Assembly (NCBI GenBank): GCA_025667525.1
Contig: CM046882.1
Location: 213,574,592 to 213,638,591, forward strand
Length of the DNA stretch: 64,000 nt
Direction of reading: 5' to 3'
Source: Glebionis coronaria
Taxonomy: Eukaryota > Streptophyta > Magnoliopsida > Asterales > Asteraceae
The notes under the pieces are model-generated. The model saw nothing but the letters and a program-made list of their open reading frames with translations. It was not told where the DNA came from and ran no database searches. Shown here piece by piece: positions 1-9,700 of the stretch. The position numbers and the translations under genes are program-made. Position 1 is the stretch's first letter, and each line of letters begins with the position of its first letter.

Positions 1-2
1 CT

Positions 3-1466
3 AAGCCAAGACTTCTTCGCTGGGTTTTACTCCTTCAAGAATTTAAAATCGAAATTCGTGATAAGAAGGGAGCTGAAAACCTAGCCGCGGATCATCTAAG
101 TAAACTTGAGGATCCATATCAAGGGGATCATCCGAATCAAGAGATCAATGACTCTTTTCCCATTGAGACCTTAATGTCTATAAATTCCAATCTTGATGAC
201 ACCCCGTGGTTTGCGGACATTGCAAACTACTTAGCGGGTGGTGTTCTCATCAAAGGGTTAACATCCCAACAAAAGAAAAAGTTCTTAAACGATGTTAAGA
301 CTTACTTTTGGGATGACCCTTTTCTCTTCAAACAATGCGCTGACTTGATTATTCGCCGATGTGTTGACGGACCGGCAGCTTTAGACATTCTCGAGGCTTG
401 CCATAAAGGACCCACCGGTGGTCACTTTGGTCCCAACTTCACCGCGAAGAAAGTGTTTGACTCGGGATTTTATTGGCCCACCATTTATCGTGATGCTCAC
501 GAGATGGTTAAACATTGTGATGCTTGCCAAAGACAAGGCAAGATCACACATAAAGATGAGATAACTCAAAATTTCATACAAGAATGTGAAATCTTTGATG
601 TATGGGGCATCGACTTTATGGGGCCATTCCCTTCTTCTAAAGGAAACAAGTACATCCTCGTATCCGTTGACTACGTTTCTAAATGGGTTGAAGTTAAGGC
701 TCTCCCTACGAACGATGCGATGGTGGTTGTGAACTTTTTGAAGCAATTATTTGCTCGATTCGGTGTTCCTCGTGCTATCATCAGTGATCGCGGGACTCAT
801 TTTTGCAACGATCAATTTGCAAGAGTCATGGCTAAGTATGGTGTCAATCACCGTCTTTCCACCGCCTATCATCCCCAAACCAATGGTCAAGCCGAGATAT
901 ATAACCGCGGATTGAAGCGAATTCTAGAGCGTACTGTGGGAGAGCATCGTGCCTCATGGGCCGATAAACTTGATGATGCTCTGTGGGCTTTCCGTACCGC
1001 CTATAAGACACCTATTGGTTGTACACCTTATCGTCTTATGTACGGGAAAGCATGCCACCTCCCTATCGAGCTGGAACATAACGCATACTGGGCCTTGAAG
1101 TGGGCTAACTTCGACATCAACAAAGCCGGTGATCTTCGCAAGATTCAACTCAACGAGCTAAATGAACTGATGAATGAAGCTTACGAGAACTCATTGATCT
1201 ACAAGGAGAAGACCAAGATCATCCACGATGCTAGAATTAAGAACCGAGAGTTCCACGTTGGTGATCAAGTCTTACTTTTTAACTCTCGATTGAAGATCTT
1301 CTCGGGCAAGTTGAAGAGCCGCTGGTCTGGTCCATATGGCACCATTGAGCTTTCTCAGCCAAATGGGCCCAATTTTAAGGTGAATGGCCAGCGTTTGAAG
1401 TTGTACTTTGGTGAGGACATCTCTCATAAGATGATTTCATCCCTCACCACGTTTCCCATGAACTAG
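3..1466 (+). CDS. Athila-like pol, C-terminal part (RNase H tail and integrase)
   Basis: The frame is open from the window edge (base 3) to a stop at 1,464-1,466, so this is the 3' end of a larger pol gene; the first ATG (174) is not the real start. The N-terminal stretch ([14 protein letters not shown], then [10 protein letters not shown]) is the end of the RNase H domain. The integrase zinc domain has paired His in CHKGPTGGH and paired Cys in CDACQ. The catalytic core shows DD35E: Asp in GIDFMG, Asp in SDRGTHF and Glu in GQAEIYN, at residues 147, 205 and 241 counted from the 174 ATG. The C-terminal [20 protein letters not shown] segment is the usual Athila/Tat integrase tail. No stop or frameshift is visible across about 487 codons, so this is the best preserved coding stretch in the window. 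Integrase inserts the cDNA copy into nuclear DNA. Confidence 0.88.
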   Translation, partial: KPRLLRWVLLLQEFKIEIRDKKGAENLAADHLSKLEDPYQGDHPNQEINDSFPIETLMSINSNLDDTPWFADIANYLAGGVLIKGLTSQQKKKFLNDVKTYFWDDPFLFKQCADLIIRRCVDGPAALDILEACHKGPTGGHFGPNFTAKKVFDSGFYWPTIYRDAHEMVKHCDACQRQGKITHKDEITQNFIQECEIFDVWGIDFMGPFPSSKGNKYILVSVDYVSKWVEVKALPTNDAMVVVNFLKQLFARFGVPRAIISDRGTHFCNDQFARVMAKYGVNHRLSTAYHPQTNGQAEIYNRGLKRILERTVGEHRASWADKLDDALWAFRTAYKTPIGCTPYRLMYGKACHLPIELEHNAYWALKWANFDINKAGDLRKIQLNELNELMNEAYENSLIYKEKTKIIHDARIKNREFHVGDQVLLFNSRLKIFSGKLKSRWSGPYGTIELSQPNGPNFKVNGQRLKLYFGEDISHKMISSLTTFPMN

Positions 1467-1515
1467 TTTCGGGACCGAGTCAGGCTCGTGACTCGGTTAA
1501 CAAAAACAAACGCTC

Positions 1516-1533
1516 CTCGGGAGGCAACCCGAG
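1516..1533 (+). promoter_or_regulatory. Post-pol hairpin CTCGGG-AGGCAA-CCCGAG
   Basis: Perfect 6-bp stem with a 6-nt loop, 50 bases after the pol stop. A related sequence is in the E1' copy (complement of 54,482-54,496), and E2 has a different hairpin (39,226-39,239) at the same place. Role unknown; an RNA-level element in the 3' part of the transcript is likely. Confidence 0.55.
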
Positions 1534-1817
1534 TATCTATCACCCCTTTTCTGTTTTTTATCCTAAGTGTACGGGGAGCTATATAGGTTGCTTGTGTTTG
1601 TATGTTGATGTGATTACAGGGATAAGTGCACTTTTGGAATCTTTGAAGAACCGTGCTCCCATGTTATCCGCAAATCCAGTTCTATCTCTCAACTATCGTG
1701 ATTCAATTTTCTTCATACTCACATTTAAAATTGATCACTTTAGTTGTCTCCTCCTTAACTTGATTTAACCAACGTGCACAATGTCATAAGTGTAGGGGAG
1801 ACTTTTCCCACATGCTT

Positions 1818-1860
1818 AAACATTGAGGAAAATGTTTATATTAAGTGTAGGGGAGACTTC
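1818..1860 (+). promoter_or_regulatory. AAACATTGAGGA hairpin followed by G-rich tract
   Basis: AAACATTGAGGAAAATGTTT is an inverted repeat with one mismatch. It is followed after a few bases by AAGTGTAGGGGAGACTT, which resembles the true polypurine tract at the LTR. The same hairpin plus G-run order is present in E1' (complement of 54,145-54,180) and in E2 (complement of 38,839-38,880). This could be an internal (central) polypurine tract; that is inference. Confidence 0.5.
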
Positions 1861-3496
1861 TATCGAAGTTTTAAGTGGACTTTTCCATTAAAGTGCCTTC
1901 ATTTAACCGGAAAATTTGATTTTTCGACGTTTTTCAAAATTTTTAATCTATTTTGGCCTAGTTATATAGTTGTATTTTTCTTTGTTATGGTTATTTTATT
2001 TCCTTGCTAAAATAAAGTTTAATAAAGTGGTTTTAATTTTCAAATGTTGTGAATCTTTTGACTCAACCCGAGTTTACTTATCTAAGTTTACTCTAGCTAG
2101 TATCCTTAACGTGTTTAAGTCAAGTTTTGATAGGCTTTTATATAGGGAACTTTAAAATGCGAAAGTCTTAACTCTCACGGGTTAAGAACAAGAACTTTTC
2201 GCAAGTTCCTATAATTGATCGTAGAGAGTCGTTTATCAAGGGAAGTTTAAAATGCGTTTTCTAAACTTGAAAAAGTCTAAGAATTTGCAAGATCCTATAG
2301 ATGACTCGAAAACCCAAAACTTTGATTTAATTGGCTAAGCATCCACGAGTCTCATTCTTTGAGATTTTAAACTGTGGAGGACGAGAGATGATAGAGTCAA
2401 TTATAAGTTTGGTATTCTTTGGTGAATTTATGTGAGTTGATTATAAGCCTATTCTCCCATCGCTTGCTAATAAATTTATCTGCAATACATAAGGTTGTAC
2501 GATTTAAAAAGTTACTTAGCTTCTAGCACAAGATCGTTTAAAAGTTGCTCGGTATTAATTAGAGTTCATAGCCAAGGCATAACTTATTGAAGCGGGATGC
2601 GAAGATTTGCGAGTCCGAAAAGGCCCTAACAAGGCATGAGGGCAACATTTTGTTGCTAAAGATCCAAAAGTGATGTGAAGAATCATTTATCAAAGATCAA
2701 TATGAAGGATCGAGACACAGACGAAAAGCAAATACTCCCCTAAAGATCATGGAGAATTATATCCGAAAAGACCCTAGCAAGGTATGAGGATAAATAGATC
2801 CAATTCCTAAAAGGAGGCGGATCGTTGTATATCAAAGTCCAAAATAAAGATTGGAGAAAAATGAAGAAGCCGTGGTCCAAATATGAAGAATCTCTCAAAA
2901 CTTCAAGTGAAGAAATTCCTATTATGAAGAGAAGACCATAATTTCAAGAACGTCTCCCAAAAATTTTAAGTATGAAGTCGCTGCCAAATATCGGTCCGAG
3001 AAAGGTCTCAAATCGTGAAGCGAGTTATGCCAAGATATGAACTTTATGAGGTCCCGAGAAGCAGTTTTAAAAAATTTTGTCCTTTAGCTAACTATTGATT
3101 AAATCATCCCACTTTGTTTTCAGCTTAAATAACTATCGAAATAAGTCCAACAATGCATCCTCGTGATCATTTAAGACATTATTAAAATATAAGAGATACA
3201 CCTAGGAATAAGGGAGTCTAAGTGAATAATTGGGCCACATGAGTTCGTTTTAGTTTGCTAAGTTATAATAACAATGATCTCGTTTTTAAGCTTGGTATGG
3301 GGAACGTGAAACTTGAGAATGATGAACATTTATGACAACCTAAAACCCCAATGTAAGTCTTTGAATTATTTACTTGTTTTGTTCTTTTGGTTTCCTTAGT
3401 GTTTAGAATTTAATAAAGGCCAAGGTGGGTTATTTATGATGAGAAATGTAAATCAGGCTTTAAAATTAATGCATTGCATGAGGGCATTGCAATGGT

Positions 3497-3518
3497 TAAG
3501 TGTAGGGGATTTGATAGG
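3497..3518 (+). promoter_or_regulatory. E1 3' polypurine tract
   Basis: AAGTGTAGGGGATTTGATAG lies directly before the LTR start TGTGAAAACA. The corresponding place in E1' (complement of 32,727-32,750) reads AAGTGTAGGGGATTTAATAA. This is where plus-strand cDNA synthesis would be primed. Confidence 0.7.
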
Positions 3519-5280
3519 TGTGAAAACACCCATCCTTTTACCACTTATTTCTTGCTAAAACGAGACCTAAACGCGTATTTAATGTCATTTGTTTGGAATT
3601 ATGCGTGGTTTGTGTGTTTGTTGTGTTTTCAGAGGCAACCAGATAAATATTAAAGAAAACATGGGATTGCACGGGTTTTATCGAAGAAAAAGACGAAAAG
3701 ACAAAGTCTATAATCCAAGAGATGAAGAAGATTTGAAGTCAATGGGCCTATTTGGATATTTATCGAGGAAAAGGACCAAAGATGGAAGATTTACATATGT
3801 CGAAGAACTCAAGTCTATTAAACGAAGAAATTAAAAGACGAGTTGAATTTATTCATCGACAAATCCCTAATCAGATTCGAAAACGTCAACTTTACTGAAA
3901 AGACGAGAAGACAAAAAGAGAGGAGAAAAGCCCACTCACCAACCAAGCTCTAGGCCTATAAATAGACCCCTTCCTTCACATTTTAAAACTAGTCTATTTT
4001 TCTGTTTTTCTCTTCCTGTTTCGTAGGAAAACCAACTCCATTAAGGAGTTTGGTGATTTTTATTTTTCTTTGATTCCTCCATGATCTTGTAAGTTTTAAT
4101 CTTTCCTTTTGTTTGTTTGAATCTTAATCCTTAATACAAGTTTCCATTTTATCTTGTTCTTCCTTTTCTTATTGATTCTTAAGTTTTAAAGTTTTTATTT
4201 GGTTGATTTTGATCTCTAAAAACAAGTGGGTTTTATGTTTTTATTACTTTAGAATGATTGTTATTGTTAGTTAATCATTAGTGGCTATTTTGGTTTAATC
4301 CTTAGATTTATTTTGGTTGATTTTGGTACAAATTCGTATAGTTAAGTTCCCCTGTTCTTCATCTTCAAAACATTTCACAAATTCCGAACGAAGCAAACTT
4401 TCTGAATCAAGGTTTTCAACTTATTTATTCCGAGTCAATATTTATTCCGAACCAACGTTTTGTTAAAATTATTCCGAATGAACTAAGTTTTCTGAATGAA
4501 GGGTTTTGTTTAGATTATTCCGGATGAATCAACATTCCGGATGAGCCATATATTCCGAACCAGCCTTTTGTGTTAATTATTCCGAACCAGCGATTTTGGA
4601 ATTATTCCGAATGAGCTCTCTGTTTTAGTTATTCCGAATCAGTTCAATATTTCGAACGAACAGTAGTTATTCCGAGTGAACTTATTTTCCGAATGAGCCT
4701 TATATTCCGGATAAAGAAATTATTCCGGATCAACTGATAATCCAAATAAGATTCCGAATGAGCACTTTTGTAGTATATATTCCGAACCAGATAGTTATTC
4801 CGGATCAAGGGATTTATTCCGCATCCGTTTCATTTTTCCGAATCAACTTATTATTCCGGATCAACAAAGATTCCGAACGAAACCTTTTACCAATTATTCT
4901 GGATGAGCAAAGTTATTCCGGATGAAGGAGTATTCCGTATGAGCCATTTATTACGCATGAACTGATTATTCCGGATCAAGCATTTTATTCCGAGTCAGCT
5001 TATTTTCCAAGTTAAGGTATTTTACTGTTTAACTTTAATTCAAGTTTTATTTTCATTAATTCCTTTTAGTTTAATTTTATTACTTCACGCATTTACCTTT
5101 TTAGTAGAAATAGATCAAAAGCTCCCCCTTTTTAGTCACCAAGATCAACAATTCCACTTTGAACCGTGATCAATTCGAGAAGATACCGAGAACGAAACAA
5201 CGAAAAATATAATTGGGTACGAGCAACACGACGAAGAAAGATCTTGCAACCACTATTTTCTTAACTAACCAAAAAATCAG
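3519..5280 (+). repeat. E1 3' LTR (right end unresolved)
   Basis: Starts TGTGAAAACACC just after the polypurine tract. The first 430 bases align by eye with the E1' LTR fragment (complement of 32,297-32,726). A TATA box sits in CCTATAAATAGACCCC near 3,955, so transcription would begin close to 3,990. Downstream is a 6-bp stem AACTCC/GGAGTT at 4,034-4,050 and then the ATTCCG array. I could not fix the 3' end. Confidence 0.65.
4381..5000 (+). repeat. ATTCCG minisatellite within the E1 LTR
   Basis: About 30 degenerate units built on TTATTCCGAATGAAC / ATTCCGGATCAA, spaced roughly 15-30 bases apart. The ATTCCG core is almost invariant while spacers vary. It lies downstream of the TATA box and so would be in the transcript leader. 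It has no coding content. Confidence 0.8.
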
Positions 5281-5441
5281 TTATTAAGAATACAAAAGTT
5301 TTCATAAAATTGCATCATGCATTCATACACAAATTTTCTTGCATAAATTTTTTCTATGGATTTATTGGTATAAATTGTTTTTCATGTATATATATTTTAT
5401 GTTTTGATCTGTTAATCATATGTTTTATGTTATACTGTCAT
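5281..5441 (+). other. Unassigned leader before chromovirus gag
   Basis: AT-rich sequence between the E1 LTR and the gag ATG. I find neither a chromovirus LTR end (expected ...GGTGTTACA, as at 32,287-32,296) nor a primer-binding site, so the 5' LTR and leader of the chromovirus appear to be missing. Confidence 0.5.
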
Positions 5442-6166
5442 ATGGTTCTCACGCGCGAACAGGAACAACTCAATGCTGCAATCCAAGCTGCAATGCAAGC
5501 TTTGCTTCCTCAGTTGAGGAATTACATCAGGGCTGAGGTTCAAGCCGCCAACAATCAGCAGCATAACCAAGCACCTCCTCCTGCTCTAGTGACATTGGCA
5601 GTATGGCTGGAGAGATTCAACAAGCTCCGTCCTCGAGCTTTTGCGAAAACAGATAGCGCTAGTGATGCTGAAAGCTGGTTGGCTCACATCAAGAAGATTT
5701 TCAATGCTATGGGTTGTGACCCCGCGTTCAAGGCGAGGTTGGCATGCTATCGGTTCGAAGGCGATGTGTTAAATTGGTGGTTAGCGTTGATGCAGTCTGA
5801 GGGAGGTGACGATTGGGTTGCTGGTTTGACATGGGCTCAGTTCAAGGATAGGGTGATGGAGCAGTTCTTTCCCAAGGCTGAGCAAGACAAGCTCAAGAGG
5901 GAGTACCATGGGATCCGACAGAGAGCTGGGGAGAATAGCAACGAGTTTATGCAGCGCTTCCTTCGCTTAGCTGGTTTCCTTGGTGCAGCAGCCGGTACTC
6001 TTGAAGAGCAGGCACACCACTTTAGGTGGGCTCTTCGCACATCGGTCGCAAACAATCTGGTGTGTGCCACGTTCACTACTATAGCACAAGTGGCCGATGC
6101 AACACGTAAGTTGGAAATGCTGCAGGAGAGAGATAAGTTCGGGGAAGCTGAGAGACCCGAGAAGAG

Positions 6167-6250
6167 GTAAACATTCGTATCCAAGCGGTGACCAATCCGT
6201 ATTCTTTCCATATATGTCAATTATTCATCTCTTTGAATTGTATCTTCCAG
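6167..6250 (+). other. Putative gag intron 1 (84 bp)
   Basis: Begins GTAAACATTC directly where the gag frame hits TAA and ends TATCTTCCAG. It is AT-rich with a pyrimidine-rich 3' end, and removal restores the gag frame. Known plant introns of this size exist; splicing here is inferred. Confidence 0.65.
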
Positions 6251-6400
6251 GCAGAAAATTGGGGACCGGTCTCAGCCGGCTACTCAGTAGCAGCCTCATC
6301 AGCCCAAGGGAAACGGTCATACTAACGACCGTTCTGCTACAGATAGGCGTGGCGGTAATGATAATTACCATAACAACGCTGGACACTCCAACGGCAGCAG

Positions 6401-6472
6401 GTCCTAATACTTACGCATTTTCTTATGATTTTTATGTTATAACTTATATTCTGACACTTTAGCAAAACGTCT
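6401..6472 (+). other. Putative gag intron 2 (72 bp)
   Basis: GTCCTAATAC to CTGACACTTTAG, AT-rich, with a CTGAC branch-like sequence near the acceptor. Joining AG (6,400) to C (6,473) rebuilds a Ser codon and continues the Asn/Gly-rich frame (KTSTRNHGNGRDQ). Confidence 0.6.
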
Positions 6473-6502
6473 ACCAGGAACCATGGAAACGGTAGGGACC
6501 AG

Positions 6503-6839
6503 TGTTAGATATGTAAATCTTGCTTATGTTTTAGAGAGAGAGAAAGAGATAGAGACATGGTGAGAACACACACACACACTTAGAGAGAGAAAGTGAAAGA
6601 AAAACACTTTTTCACTATGTGTAAAAATGAGGAACACACACCCTCTCCATCAAAGGAGAGGGTTTATATACCTAAGCCTTGTGATGGGCTTGGGCTTACA
6701 ATGTTGGTCCGGCCTACACATGTTGTAGGCTAGGCTTGACTTTGTTTGTTTAATAAAGATATCTAGACTACGAGCTACTACATAATATATTGTCGGAGTG
6801 ACCGAATCTTCCTAAATACGTAAAAACGTATTTCCAACA
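6503..6839 (-). repeat. E3 3' LTR
   Basis: On the minus strand it starts TGTTGGAAATACG right after a CTTAGGGGGAGAT polypurine tract and ends CATATCTAACA, giving TG...CA ends and 337 bp. A TATA-like GGTATATAAACCC (complement of about 6,660-6,673) lies within. GA/CA microsatellites occupy about 6,532-6,590. Confidence 0.8.
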
Positions 6840-9700
6840 ATCTCCCCCTAAGGGAGGTCACTCCAAACAAGGGCGTTAACCGAGTTACAATAATGAAATA
6901 AACCTAGCATACTATGCTTGTCTTGAGCTCGTAGTCTTCGTCTTTCTTTTTCTTTTTCTTTTCTGGTGAACATGCTGATGTGATCTTTGATATCAATCTT
7001 GAGAATTAATCTCTTGCCTTGATCTCGTGCATCCATCACTTGTGATCTTCGCCTCTTCGTGACGCCATGTCCCACATACTTATACCTTCGTAATTCTTGA
7101 AAGCTTCAGAGTTCGATACAGCGGAAGACTTAACTTTTAGGCTTTCTTGAATTAGATGAGATATTAAGTGCATAAAGTATAAGCATGCGGGGACGACTTC
7201 TTCTCGGATTCCGCAACGCCACCGTCTTCAAATACCGCAACATAAGTAGACACGAACGAAATGGCTTTGAACATTTCATTCTAAATCGGTAGCATTTTAC
7301 CTCCGGTCGGTGAAGACTGTTGGACGATATTAGATATCGTACCCGTGACGGATAGTTTCAATTAAGTAACTTCCTGACAGGATTTCGCGGGTAAACCCGT
7401 TCTCTTTATTCGACCGTCGAAAGCTGACTGCGAACATAAAGAGTGAATCATTTGGATAATAATATCCGCATGATTTGAAGCCGTCAAGTCATGTTCCTGG
7501 AACAAGTGAAATTCAATTAAGAACCGCACCATCGTTGCTTTCCAGTTGTCACGAGCTTGATTCGTATAAAATCTTGCAAGTTACCTACCAAGTGCTGTTT
7601 GAGGTTAACACTAGAAGGATTTCCACTCATGACTGTGAACACTAAGGTATCACTCTGAGTGTTCTAGCTAGATCACTAAGATATTGCGTAGAGGCCTGGA
7701 ACGTGTTTAAATTCGGTTAAGAATTAAACAGCTGTAGCTTTCCAGTTATCACAAGTTTGATTCATAAAGAATCGCACAAGTCACCTACCATGAGCTTTTT
7801 GATATTCGCTCAAGAAGGATTTCCATCTTCATTGTAAATACTTTCGTATTACTCGGATGTTCAGGCAAGATCATGAAGATTTTGCGTAGGACTCTTTAAG
7901 ATCTTTCTTACTTTTCACAGTGTGTGAAGAAGCAAGGAATTATGAAAGTGTGTCATAATGAGATATTTGATGATCTCAAATGGCTCTAGACTCGATCGTG
8001 CATTTTTGATTTTAGTGATCGGAGGCTGGAGAGGAGTGCCACCTTTTCAATACCAATTTATTCGGAGTGAATAAATCAATAGATAATGTGTTGTCTCCGT
8101 GTGATTAAAACAAATACCTTTTGGGAGATATCTAAGTTAGCTGGGATGGGTTGTGCATTGCATCACTGGGTCCATGATATCTATCTTCAATATCGAGTAT
8201 CATTAAAATGATCTCAATAGCATATGTGCTGACCCGGTTTCTGCCTAAAGTTGTAAGGAGGGCTTCTTTATTTACACCCTTTATCTTTACAATTCTTTTT
8301 CATTCTTCAACCCCTTCAATGCTTACCAATACGTCATAACTAGCACCTTGTTGTGATTGTTCTAGTGCTAACTTAAGTACTTGGTCGGCATTCAGCTACG
8401 TTCACAATCTTTCTCCATATTTCCTAAGGACTACTATTTCTAGCTATGGAATGTCCTTGGGAAGATTCCTCTGGTTCTAGAAGAATCATTGGACTTAATC
8501 TATCCTACCATCCTTATGTCACCACAATCTTCATCGTCGTGAAATGAATGGGCTTTGGGTAAGTATATGTCACCATGAAAATCCATTTTGATATGCAAAT
8601 CCGTTTTGCTCCCCCTTAACATATGCCACGATATTCGAAAACATTTCGCATATGTCGGGATAAGCCATCACATTAAGTCAAAACCATTTGTGATAATATC
8701 CCATATTAAATAACATTTTCTCCCCCATATTAAAAATATTAACCCAATCGATGTTTTTAATATCAATTGGTTTAATGAAGTTTTAACAAAGGTTTTGGGA
8801 AGAAAAATGCAAGTCCGTTTTATCTTCATGATATCAAGCGCATGAGATATGATACCGATTTGTAACATGATCACATATTCACCATATTAGAATAGAATTG
8901 ACAAGGTTGGACCCTATTGATGAGAACATCATATGATAAGATCAAATGGTTCTTGTTCACGAATGTTGGTCGCCTCGTCACGGCTGAAGTTATCTCTTGA
9001 CACCACGTGTACGATTGGTATTGTTGTCTTGACACCAGTTAGTGAGCTTGGCACGTTCGGCATCGAAGAATTTGAATGCTTGACAATTTATCCCCCTCAA
9101 TTGTTTACCCGTGTTCTATTGAAAGAGTTGTAGTCGTCGTTTGAGTAGTCGCATCGTCGATTATGTAGATACCAATTGTAGATTGCTATGGTTGTAGAGA
9201 TGATAGCTTCATAAAAGCAAGACTTCTCTTGTTTTAACAAATAAATGCACTGAAACGTACATTGATTTGTGTTAGACCAAGTTATAAAGTAAACCTGATC
9301 CCTTACAAGGTTTTAAAGTAAACCTTGCCCGAGAAAATTAATTCCCGTTGTGAGCCAAAGCTTTCATAAGAAATACTTGACTTTAATATGAAAATCGGGT
9401 TGCAGTCAGAAATAACTACAAGCCATCTAGGCATGTTTTATGAAATATTTACAACTTTTGTACGAACTCTATTTATGGCGCCGTGTCGATATTAATCAAC
9501 ATTTCTAAGGTCGTAAATATTATCGTACCAAAAGACATGCCTTTTTAGAAATAAGGTAAAAATATTTTTGGAATTTTCTATATTTTTCAATTTTTATGGT
9601 TTTTATATGGTTTTATATTTTTGTATTTTGCTTTTGTGGATAAAAATATAAACAATATATACAGATGATCACCAAGGATACGGATAATAGTTTACCATCA
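6840..9700 (-). other. E3 post-pol non-coding region with multiple polypurine tracts
   Basis: No credible ORF (longest is about 75 codons). G-rich tracts on the minus strand occur at 6,840-6,853 (the priming one), near 8,608, 8,713 and 9,090 (forms of AAGGGGGAG / ATGGGGGAG / GAGGGGGAT). Known Sireviruses carry such repeated polypurine motifs upstream of the 3' LTR. A 200-bp imperfect tandem duplication lies at 7,506-7,905. Confidence 0.6.
7506..7905 (-). repeat. 200-bp diverged tandem duplication in E3
   Basis: Two units, 7,506-7,705 and 7,706-7,905, share GCTTTCCAGTT, AAGTTACCTACCA / AAGTCACCTACCA and AGAAGGATTTCCA at matching spacing of exactly 200 bases. Many substitutions separate them, so the duplication is old. 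Confidence 0.7.

Larger units (their letters stand above)
1467..3518 (+). other. E1 post-pol untranslated region
   Basis: About 2 kb between the pol stop and the 3' LTR. It holds only short chance ORFs (up to 78 codons) and no envelope-like gene that I can recognise. It contains two hairpins, three AGTGTAGGGG-type G-rich tracts (near 1,790, 1,845 and 3,500), and AT-rich sequence that matches the E1' copy on the minus strand at 52,938-54,535 and 32,727-33,207. Confidence 0.7.
1..5280 (+). mobile_element. E1: Athila-like Ty3/gypsy element, 3' portion
   Basis: The window opens inside the RNase H-integrase part of a Ty3/gypsy polyprotein. It is followed by a long untranslated region, a polypurine tract ending near 3,518 and a 3' LTR starting TGTGAAAACACC at 3,519. 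Athila assignment rests on close similarity of the integrase to that of E2 (39,282-43,044), whose RT has the Athila-style FMDDFSVFG motif, and on shared post-pol hairpins. The right end of the LTR is not resolved: I see no second LTR and no clear terminal CA with a target duplication, so 5,280 is a rough limit before the chromovirus gag. Confidence 0.8.
5442..6502 (+). pseudogene. Chromovirus gag, first part (exons 1, 2 and start of 3)
   Basis: The likely start is the ATG at 5,442 (MVLTREQEQLNAA); upstream in-frame sequence is low-complexity and hydrophobic. Exon 1 (5,442-6,166) encodes a Retrotrans_gag-type capsid domain with the marks WLAHIKKIF, FEGDVLNWW, QFKDRVMEQFFP and QRFLRLAGFLG. The open frame stops at once after a GTAA donor. 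Removing two short GT-AG introns (6,167-6,250 and 6,401-6,472) keeps a hydrophilic Asn/Gly-rich frame running to 6,502, with a single TAG at 6,288-6,290 where Gln is expected. E3 is inserted after 6,502; the frame picks up again at 13,253. Gag forms the particle that packages element RNA. Confidence 0.75.

Noticed and set aside
3589..3834. 81-codon ORF with repeated RRKRRKD/SRKRTKD
   Set aside because: It is in the U3 part of the E1 LTR; the matching E1' sequence does not keep the frame.
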